Source: Carex sylvatica (lineage: Eukaryota > Streptophyta > Magnoliopsida > Poales > Cyperaceae). Taken from it: 46,741 nucleotides of DNA. The stretch is taken from NCBI GenBank assembly GCA_964058845.1, contig CAXKVR010000260.1, positions 1-46,741 of the forward strand, given 5' to 3'. The notes beneath the pieces are model-generated. The model was not told the origin of the DNA, ran no database searches, and saw only the letters and a list, made by a program, of their open reading frames with translations. The position numbers and the translations under genes are program-made. Positions within the stretch are counted from its first letter, which is position 1. Each line of letters begins with the position of its first letter. Of this stretch, positions 38,161-46,741 are shown in pieces.

Positions 38161-40340
38161 AATTTCACACACTTTAAATTTTATATTTCGAATTATATTC
38201 ATCCTGTATTTCCTTTCTTCTTCACTTAAATTTAATTGTGTTAAAATCAGAGCCTCAAATTTCCAATTATCCCATTATTATGAATTCTTGACAATGATGG
38301 CCAGGCATGCCTATTTTACTCGTTTTTGGTTGCAGATCACTTCGGTGGTGATCAATTGATCATCGATCGAGCTTTATTATTATTTTTTACTTTATCTTAC
38401 AAGGAGGATCATATCCATACTGAACCTGGATCTGTACACGGTATAAGAACTTTTATATATACGAATGACATAACTATATTTTTTGGATGCTTCACCTTTA
38501 TTTTCTATTCCAAAATTTCAAATAGAGGGTAGCCTCTACGGAAATACTTGACACTAGCTAATACATTCCCATTTAAGTAAATCATCTGATATACATTTAA
38601 AAGGAGTTCCTGTTTTGGAGGTGGGAACTTCTCCGATTGATCTCGGACTTTCATTCCAATATAAGACAATTTATATGCAACCGATGAATGAGTTGTGCGC
38701 TTGGTTATGTTTTGCTGAATCAACAATTCAACATGTTTCTTTCTATTTTGAGAAGAATAAGAATGATGGGTTGGACCAATGCTTTTCGAAGCAAAGCAAT
38801 GCAGACCAGATTCATATTCTAATTTTTTTGAATTTTTACCATTCTCTTGTTTTAGGGAATAATGAATTCAATATATATTTATGAATTTTTTATTTTTTTT
38901 GCTTTGTTGACCACAGTATATTCGTTGGTATTAATTGCAATGGTTACTCATTAAGACCTAATAAAAGAGACCAAGAGAAAGAATAAGGATAAAATGGAAA
39001 AAAGAGAGAGTAGATTTTAACAATATCAAATGTGAATAATTATCTTTATGGATAAATGAAAAAATAAACATAATTAAGAAGTATTTATATAATAAATAGT
39101 GTAAGGGTAAATTGAAAACTGAAGAAGTTTTTGAGGATATATAACCCTAAAAACATTTACTTGCTTAAATCAATCAAAGGTCACTTATAAAACATTCCAG
39201 ATACTTGCCAACCGTTCTTCTTTAACTAATGCCAAAAACCAAAGATTTATCTTATTGGAGGTTATAGAAAACAAATTGTTAACTAATGCCAAAAATCTAA
39301 GATTTATCCCTAACGTAAAATTAATTTGAAATCTGAACCGTGTGATTAGAATTCGGATTAATTCTTATTAATTTCAAAATTACAAGCCTCTTTAATGTTC
39401 GTGCTGTCTCTGTGTGTTGTGTGTGTGTGTGTGGTGGGTGGTGGTGGGGGGGGGGGGGGGGGGGGTTGTAGAGTATGAGTACTGCTTGATAAATAAATAA
39501 ATAAAACTGATTTTTTCTTATAAAAGAAAAACTAAAAAGCAGAGTATTACCCGAATTTTTATACATATCCTCAAGAAAAAAAAAAAAACCTAATAACATA
39601 CTCTACTACTCTATAAAGGAAAATTTTCAACTTCGTTTTGTTTGTCATCAAAAATTTATAAAAAATATATTTATGTGGATAATTTTTAGACGTTGATTTA
39701 TATAAAAAAAAATTAAAATATAATTTTTTTTTATAAAATAGTGTAAAAATAACATAAATCACATTTAACAATATTATCTGTGTCATATGTTTACTCATTG
39801 GGCTCCGGCCCTGCTCATTGGTTTGTTTGCATTATGTAGTTTTCCAATCCCCTCTTGCTATTTGAGGCTTCTTATTTCCTCCTGTAATTTCGAGCAAAAC
39901 CAAAGGGACTCGCTACAAGGCCAGAACAAAACAATGTATCCGTGGAAATTATTAGAAAAATTGCACTGGATTTGTTAGGCCTACAATATCTCTACGTAGG
40001 TAGGCTACATGTATTGGTGTAAGACCTTTGTAAATTACTTTTATCTTATTTTTGTTTGTAACTGGGCCATAGATCAAGCCCACCAATTACTTGTTCTATT
40101 GTGTGCTCGACAAGTCTTTATTAAAAAAGAAATGAGAGGGGAGGAAAGTAAGAACATGACCGCGTCTGATTGACACCGGTTACTAGTTTCAGAATGGAAA
40201 ATTTTGGGAGAAGCAGAGGAGAGTGGAAGAGACTGGAGGAGGTGAGCTGCATGTATCAACTTAGCGATTTTGTTCCCTCTCTCTTGTGTCTCTCATCCCT
40301 TTACTTCCCGTCCCTTTCTGTCATGCAATTATTTGTGAAG
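38161..40340. other. AT-rich intergenic DNA, no gene recognised
   Basis: There are several short ORFs but none with a family signature. A (TG)n tract leads into a run of 20 G at 39446-39465. AAAT microsatellites occur near 39487 and 40808. Confidence 0.5.
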
Positions 40341-40341
40341 C

Positions 40342-40409
40342 AAATTAAGTGTTAAGCACCTGATAGCCTCTATCAGGGTCTCAAAAAAAAAAAAAAATTA
40401 AGTGTTAAG
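40342..40409 (+). mobile_element. 38-bp retroposed tail with 15-bp TSD
   Basis: AAATTAAGTGTTAAG at 40342-40356 is repeated at 40395-40409. The 38 bp between them form a perfect hairpin CCTGATAG-CCT-CTATCAGG followed by GTCTC and poly(A). A 3' stem-loop next to poly(A) is a typical LINE/SINE tail, here inserted almost on its own. Confidence 0.72.
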
Positions 40410-41645
40410 GATATGAGATGAAACGCTTCCAACAATATCCATTTATTAGGCCTTTTTTCTAAAATGTTTTCTTTATTAGGTCTTCCTACTTCAAGCTTTG
40501 TAATTAGTCTCCCAAAATGATTGCTTCATCAAATCATTCAACTCTATCTTTTTTGGGGTTCTAAGTAAAAGTTTTGCACTCAGGTTAAATATCATTTGGT
40601 TAAGTGACATTCTACATTAATAGCCGTTGTCAATATTTTCACACACAAAAAAGACATTCTACATTAATAACATACTCTACTACTTTATCCCATAGGCACC
40701 CCTTAAATCACTTGAGAGTATTGTAAATTTACAATTTGAACCATCAAATCATGATGCGCATCTAAAACCTCACCAATATCTCTTATAACTATCTAGATTT
40801 AAAATCATAAATAAATAAATAAAAAAGATGGTGATAGATCTCGTCTCTCTGTAGAAAGACACACTTAAGGAAGTCCTTATAAAAAAAAGAAACACTACAT
40901 TAAAAAACTGAAACACTTTTTCAGGCTTGATTTTGATAATAAAGTGATGTTTGTGATATTTGATCACCTTGTTGTGCTCCATGAAATAACCCCAGAACAA
41001 GCAATGATTTGAAGCATTGAAGGAGAGAAGTAGATTCAAAAGGAATATTCTCACATGGTCTCTTCAGTGTGGGGCCTCCAAATTCACTACTGTCCGCTTA
41101 TTGAAAAAGGAAGAGTAAAAGGATTTTCCAGAAAAGGACTAAAACCTTACAATGTCCTAGAGAAAAGACCTAAGGCATTGCCCTCCAAGGAATTTGGGAA
41201 ATGCCCACCAATGCCTTATTGTCAGACCACTTGTGCCAGAGTGCATGCACTAGCTGTCCCGAAACATTGGCTATCACATCATGTGTCAGACTGTCAGTGA
41301 AAATATCATTTGATGCATTGAGCAAGACCAAAAGAAATTTTACATGTGTAGAATAATAGTACATGACCTGGTGTCCACTTGATTAGATTCATTACTATTC
41401 TCATCAAATATTTGTATGGTAACGGTGAAGAAGAGTATAGTTACAGGTGATTCACATAACAGAAGCTGCAGTGGTAAAGCGAATGCATGTGACCAAGGTA
41501 AAGCAAAAGCAATAACTTTTCTCTCATGTGGGGTGAACCAGGATTTGTGGGGCATCAGTTGGGAGATTTCACTGCCTGGTTCATTTTGGGTAGTAGTAAA
41601 TCATCAAATAATCATAAAAAGCTGGTACACACACAAACATAGAAC
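40410..41645. other. Intergenic DNA, no gene recognised
   Basis: An 81-codon plus-strand ORF at 41055-41300 has no recognisable family motif. A direct repeat GACATTCTACATTAATA occurs near 40607 and 40653. Confidence 0.45.
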
Positions 41646-41695
41646 AAAAAGCTAATATAAGCATTGTTTTTTTTATTGGAAAAAGCTAATATAAG
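41646..41695 (-). mobile_element. 18-bp insertion with poly(A) and 16-bp direct repeat
   Basis: AAAAAGCTAATATAAG at 41646-41661 is repeated at 41680-41695. The 18 bp between them contain a run of T, which is poly(A) on the minus strand. It fits an abortive LINE insertion, but repair with filler DNA would look the same. Confidence 0.5.
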
Positions 41696-41845
41696 GCACT
41701 TAAGTAACTGTTCGTTCTGGTAAAACAAAATGTAATTTGGTAGAATATTTTTTCCTACCGATTTTCAGTGTTTTAATTTGTGGAGTTCAGAAAATTCAAG
41801 TTACTTATTTAAGTGCAAAATTGTTAATTCATTGGTCCACTTAAT

Positions 41846-41883
41846 TTGACCAAAGTCAAACAGTCAAAAAGTCAAATAGTCAA
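41846..41883. promoter_or_regulatory. W-box cluster
   Basis: Five TTGACY cores lie within about 40 bp: one TTGACC on the plus strand and four TTGACT on the minus strand (seen as AGTCAA). A CCACGTGT G-box-like site follows near 41900. WRKY proteins bind such clusters. The nearest candidate transcript is the hairpin at 42030. Confidence 0.5.
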
Positions 41884-42029
41884 TTTTTTAATTCTTGGCC
41901 ACGTGTTGGGCACTGGCTGTCGGAATTCAAGGGACCAAATTCAGTAATGGCCATAGACCAATGGAAAGAGCCAAAGACAGAAAAGGAAAAGTTTGTATTA
42001 ACTCTCTTAATTATTTCCTGTGAAAATCT

Positions 42030-42151
42030 GGGTAAGATATAAACAGTGCCAGTTTGGCTTCATGTTGAGTACGAGCAATAGAGTCAAAATGGAAAATCAT
42101 GTAACATGTGCACTTCATGAAGCCAAACCAGAACTGTTAATATCCTTACCC
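42030..42151 (+). ncRNA. miRNA-precursor-like hairpin
   Basis: The 5' arm 42030-42064 (GGGTAAG...TTTGGCTTCATG) and 3' arm 42116-42151 (CATGAAGCCAAA...CTTACCC) pair over about 31 of 35 positions with one bulge and a 51-nt loop. Weaker pairing continues below the stem. No known miRNA was recognised in either arm. A small MITE remnant is the main alternative. Confidence 0.4.
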
Positions 42152-42239
42152 AAACATCTGTGTACTAATTAAGTGGCACTTAGCAACTAAACAAACACTT
42201 CAAATAAACATGTAATGCATCAAATCAAAGAAATTATGA

Positions 42240-43358
42240 ATGATCTCAGTTATCTTGAGTGAAGTGTCCATAAAAGAAAATCAAGTACAACACAGACATA
42301 AAAAAAATATATCAGATGTTTTTTTTTTCCAAAAGCTTAGAGGAGCTGCTAAGTTTGTGGTTGTGATGAACCACGTTTGCATCGGTTTACATCCATCTCT
42401 AGTTACATCAATTGTCATGAGGTCAGCCCTAATCGTCATAATTATCCCACATTCTAGCAATGTCTTCTCCACAGTGTCACTTCCGGACATATGTGGTCCC
42501 CCAGCATCTCTGGTGTGATTCTCTTTCCTCGAAAGTTGACTCGTTGCGCTGTCACCAAACCAACAGCCACAAATTATCACTAGAGGACCCATTTCCTTCC
42601 ACTCTTCACATTTTCTCAGAAGTTACTACTGAACATTTCATTGATTTTTATTTATTGAAATACGCTAAAGTATTAAAGGAGAAGAAACCATGAAAGTGTA
42701 TTGAACATGCCTTTCAGCATGTATCAATCCTAATTAAGGCTATCACAAAATGATAAGGTATAATTTCTGAAAATGTATTGAACAGTAGTAAAGCTACCAT
42801 TTCAATTGCTGATAGCATCTTCACTTAAAAAAGAAGAAGTGCATGTAGTTTCTGACAGGATCTGATTTCTTTTGCAGTTTAGAGCATGAACATAGAGGGA
42901 GCCTATCGCACAGATCTAACAAAAGAGAGTATGATAAAAAAAAAGGTCTAATGCATTTTATCATTTTGGTGATTTGACACAATGTATGGCCAATAAGAGA
43001 GAATGATTGGCCCATGGAGTACTAAAGCACTTCAACTGTTGTTATTATTGATCGATTTTGATCGTGCGGTCATAGATAAGAAAGTGTCGTGACCACAGAA
43101 TCTACTTTAAATTATTAGTCATCTGATGGCAAGTTCCTGTTATTTGGTCATTCATACCAGACATGGAACTAATCAGGAAGTGGCCCCAAGGATATACTTT
43201 TGTGAGATATCTGATTCCACTCAGATTCTACCATTTGCTTTAATTTGAATTTATGTCTTCTGTAACATAGAGCTGAACAACATTTCTCACTTCTCAAGTA
43301 TTTACATCATAATTGTTCACTGTTATGTTATACTGCTATGTTATGATTAGTACCTATA
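42240..43358. other. Unassigned stretch with less AT-biased block at 42.3-42.6 kb
   Basis: The block 42320-42600 has more balanced base composition than its surroundings and is open on the minus strand (42281-42592), but the predicted peptide has no motif that can be named. Confidence 0.4.
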
Positions 43359-43685
43359 GTGACTAAAATGGTGGATGACAATCACGTCACGCGAATAGTC
43401 ACAGGCATGACCACCATACATGATGTGACTGATTGTGTTTAATCACTGCTTTTAATTAGTTCAAAGAAAATAATAACAAAATATACCAAAAAAAATATTA
43501 AGAAACTATTACAAAATAAATTATAATTAAGAAATAATGATGAAAATTTAGTCACGTAACGTGTCACATGACAAGATGTGATGTGACTGAGTCAATTTGC
43601 AGAAAGTGACGTGATGTGGCTAAGATGGCGGATGACAGTCATGTCACGTGATGTGACGTGATAGAATTGGTAACGGCGTGACTAA
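43359..43685. repeat. Direct repeats dense in TGACG and CACGTG motifs
   Basis: A block GTGACTAAAATGG-GGATGACA (from 43359) recurs with changes at 43616, 257 bp later. Both copies continue into strings of TCACGT, GTCACG and CACGTGA words. Likely a transposon relic; the words also resemble bZIP binding sites. Confidence 0.55.
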
Positions 43686-44992
43686 TTTCCTGCTCTAAAT
43701 ACATACATGATGTATATTATAGATTACAGTTAGAAATTTTTTGGAAAATAAACAAGATGTTGAAGAACAATACCACAAAAATGGTCACAAGGATTTTGAA
43801 AGCAGAGGTGAATAAATCATTTCCTATATGAGAGAAGCAATTGTATTGAAAACACAAGGAATCTCTCCTCCGATGTAGAAAATAGTGAAGAGAGAGATTG
43901 CAAGTCTGCAAATATCACAACAAATTGGTACTGCTTGACACATCATGCTACCGTATGGTATGAGTTAATGACATCAGATCGTGCGATTTTACGTGATGCT
44001 TCTCCTATGATGAAACTTGTGGCTCGATTACATATTGTGACTTGTACTTGCGCTTCTCTGTATCGAGATCCAGGATCTCAGGACTGCTGAATAATCCGAT
44101 CAATACTTAAAATGACTGGCTGATAAATGATCATTTTATTTGACTTTGATTAATGCTGAGAATAAATTATGAAACCGTAAGGGGAAAGGGGTTCGCTGAA
44201 GACGCTCATTAAGAAATAGCCAAGATATTTCGCATGAATAACAAGTACTTCAAGCTTATTTATGACGAAACATTCCTGCCTGTACCAGTTCGAGAGAAAC
44301 AAAAGGCACTAACCAAGCAGGAATGCAAATAAAATTGAAAACAAAAATAATTTTAACTGATTTCTAGAAACAGTCCATGTTTAGTAGCCTAGGAGAGATA
44401 TGAGTAGAGAATATCTCTAGATATGTGGTCCTCAACTCATCCAACTACTTCGACTAGGACAAGTGATAATAGAAGAATTTCACTATTAGGAGAAATATTT
44501 CTTAGAGAACTATGGATTATGGAACCCACCTCCAAAAGAAAAAAAATATGTAACCATTATAATTACAGAATGATGGGGAAACAAAGAAATGCTGGTACTA
44601 CTCTGTCTTTGACTCTGCTCTGGTCACCAAACGAACAAGGAATTAATATTTTAAGATTTTTCAAACAAATCTTTGAGGAGACATGATATGTTGGTCATGA
44701 AATTGAGGTAAAGTAAAGAGAAATCACTGATACAGTGGGGACTCAGTTGTCATATATAATTCACATCTATCCTAGCTAATACATTACCATATTATAACAC
44801 ATTACAACACTAGACCTATAGAAAAACAACTCCTTTACGTCATTGCTTAATTAGTCAAATCCAATGATAAAATAAAAAATTGACAAAAATACAAAACCAT
44901 CTACATAAGTCATATTCCCATTATCTTTTCTCCTAATGCCAGCTATAGTTAAATATATGTCATTCCCGCGTTGTTAAAAGCAAGATGCTTCA
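43686..44992. other. Downstream region of the YUCCA gene, nothing recognised
   Basis: There are short ORFs only (for example 44423-44686, no motif). This includes the YUCCA 3' flank on the minus strand. Confidence 0.5.
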
Positions 44993-46741
44993 TTAGTTAT
45001 ATTGATATCTCTCTGCTCTCTTCCACAATACTTCTATATCTAGTGCAATCCTTGTGGCATCCATGGAGGCACCCATCAGTCCCCGCCGTGTGAATCCTAC
45101 AGCATAAAGTCCCATTTCACCTTTCCATCCATTTGGAAATGGTTTCCTCGGTAACCCGTCAGTTTCTGAGAACATTTCTGTTTCCTGCAAAGTTAAAGGC
45201 AAAATTCATTTTTTTTTTTTTAAAAGAAAGAGAGGCATAAGCCCATTTCATTGACTGAAATTAGTTTTAATTACAAAAACTGTCGATTTGTATGATTTTC
45301 CAACATGAAAACCACATCGACTAAAGGATCATAAGTACTTAAGCCACAAAAACCGAAAATAGTTCATACAATAACCACAGCATAACTAGAGCTAAGGTCC
45401 AAAAGTATAGCAAGTTAGAAAGTACTAAGCCACTCATGAGGGGGCTAAGGCTAATTATATGGTAAAAGCAAAATTCATTTAAAATCAGAAAATGAGGCAT
45501 TAAGTCTGGGATCTCATGCTTTGAATTGTTTATCAACATAATTTGATTTTCAAGAACAGAGGCTGCAAAATTGTTATATGATACTTATGCATAGAGATCA
45601 AGTATACTGGACATACTGCAAAATGGGTACCTTAGCCACTCAGCTACAATACTCAATTCTCTCAAGTATAATTTAAGTACACAAATCTACCAGACTTCCA
45701 ATTGAGATCTTACAAAAATAAAAATAAGATGATTCATTTTTTCATTATCATACCTTTAACCAGAGGGGTACATTACTTTTATACCCAGTTGCTAGAATGA
45801 CTGCATCAAACTCCTCTGATTGCCCGTCTACAAACTCCACTCTTTTCCCCGCAAATTTAGACACAGCCGATTTAACCTATGAAGAACAAATATCTCAATT
45901 TCAGAATTAACTTAAGCAAATTAAGTACGATATATGTAGTTAGAACTTAGAATCATATTATTTCATAGGTAATAGACTGTCTACCTTGATGTCCCCTGAT
46001 TTGATCCTTGATAGCGTGCCTACGTCAAGAACAGGAGTCTTTCCAGTTACTGATTTGAGCTCAAGGGGCCCGATGTTTGGTCTCTTGAGCCCGAATCGGG
46101 CTGTGTTGCCGAGCATGAACCATGAGATAAGTAATAAAAAGCGATCGACCCACCTAACGGGGAACCATTTTAGAAGCCACATAGAGAGCCCAAAGGTAGA
46201 TTGACCTAGCATTTCCCTTGGAAGTACGTGTACCTGGCATATGTAAGATGGTACCAATCAGCAAAATGTCTTCCATTTTGTTTATTCATTAGATATAATA
46301 TGCATGATTGAGGAAAAGATATTTGTCAGGTTCATAGTATTTTCCTAAAAAAATATTTACTTTCATGCTGGAATATGTAATTACTAAAGTAAACATTTGA
46401 AATGTTATCCAATACCAAATGGGAATTTATTGATTCTTTCAAGCCATCAACTTTTTACAACCCTTTTTCTGTGTCTCTACCGACTGTTACTAAATCGGAA
46501 AGGGTTAGGACGTAAAAGCACTTGAAAATTAAATAGGAAAGAAATAAGGATACATGTGGGCTGATGATTGGTAGAGAGATGTTCTTTGAAACTGGTACAG
46601 AAATTAGGCCCAAAATAATGCTCCAACTAAGATTTGCTTTTTGCATGTTAATACAGGCCACTACTTTGTGCGGCGGCAGCTTCTATCTTTTGTTGGAACA
46701 AAGCCTAATTATTCTCTTATATCCTCTCATGATTTTATAAT
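44993..46741 (-). CDS. YUC: YUCCA-type flavin monooxygenase, 3' exons only
   Basis: YUCCA enzymes convert indole-3-pyruvate to the auxin IAA using FAD, NADPH and O2. Minus-strand exons visible: 46233-45985 (83 codons, begins [20 protein letters not shown]), 45876-45754 (41 codons, contains [16 protein letters not shown] with the FMO motif ATGY) and 45184-44993 (63 codons plus TAA, with [21 protein letters not shown]). All junctions are phase 0 with GT-AG introns. 46234-46741 is intron; the FAD- and NADPH-binding GxGxxG exons lie beyond the window. The C-terminal half is uninterrupted and matches the family closely. The intron at 45185-45753 contains a retroposed insert at 45212-45467. The YUCCA subclass is not decided; the tail is of the YUC1/4/2/6 type rather than YUC10/11, which is an impression only. 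Confidence 0.93.
45199..45480 (-). mobile_element. Short LINE 3' end in a YUCCA intron, with 13-bp TSD
   Basis: GCAAAATTCATTT is present at 45199-45211 and 45468-45480. The 256 bp between them end, on the minus strand, in AATGAAATGGGCTTATGCC followed by an A-rich tail, the typical end of a plant LINE. It lies in the last YUCCA intron, close to the acceptor of the final exon. Confidence 0.75.

Noticed and set aside
39591..40685. 20-bp direct repeat TAATAACATACTCTACTACT as a target duplication of a 1-kb retroposon
   Set aside because: No poly(A) or poly(T) adjoins either repeat and no element ends were seen.
42281..42592. 103-codon minus-strand ORF
   Set aside because: No motif, no plausible core promoter, low-complexity end; could be chance or part of a non-coding transcript.

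Overview
The window looks like plant nuclear DNA, most likely from a eudicot. It is strongly AT-rich, its genes have short exons and long AT-rich introns, and it carries a plant-type 3'-UTR TPP riboswitch. Small transposons, nested insertions and LINE tails fill the spaces between genes. No bacterial-style operons, CRISPR arrays, rRNA genes or convincing tRNA genes were seen. All calls come from reading the sequence; no database search was run.

Five gene loci are supported. (1) 1-5272, plus: the 3' two thirds of an ATR3/Tah18-type NADPH-dependent diflavin oxidoreductase, seven exons visible, flavodoxin part upstream of the window. (2) 6442-8582, minus, convergent with it: a short three-exon MTHFR-like protein of 354 aa that has only the catalytic-type domain. 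(3) 20728-23441, minus: a four-exon RD22-like BURP-domain secreted protein of 385 aa. (4) 34310-37032, plus: a THIC (HMP-P synthase) copy with intact splice sites but two in-frame TGA codons. The first stop comes before the iron-sulfur cysteine motif, and a transposon sits in the first exon. The 3'-UTR TPP riboswitch and its splice-control parts are still recognisable. (5) 44993-46741, minus: the last three exons of a YUCCA-type flavin monooxygenase, 5' part outside the window.

Between the genes: 8.6-20.7 kb holds an LTR-like relic, tandem repeats, a 2.57-kb Mutator-like element with a 9-bp target duplication and a possible captured gene piece, and a Mutator-type MITE split by a solo LTR. 23.5-34.3 kb holds several foldback elements, a hAT-like relic, a truncated LINE and a second LTR-like relic. 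37.6-45 kb is mostly unannotated AT-rich DNA with a W-box cluster, a miRNA-precursor-like hairpin and very short retroposed tails. One MITE family (ends GAGTGYGTATCC / GGATACGAATTC, 9-bp target duplications) appears three times: in an ATR3 intron, in intergenic DNA and inside the THIC relic.

The genes do not form a pathway cluster. ATR3 serves cytosolic Fe-S assembly, MTHFR one-carbon metabolism, THIC thiamine synthesis, YUCCA auxin synthesis and BURP proteins the cell wall or stress response. Their proximity looks incidental.
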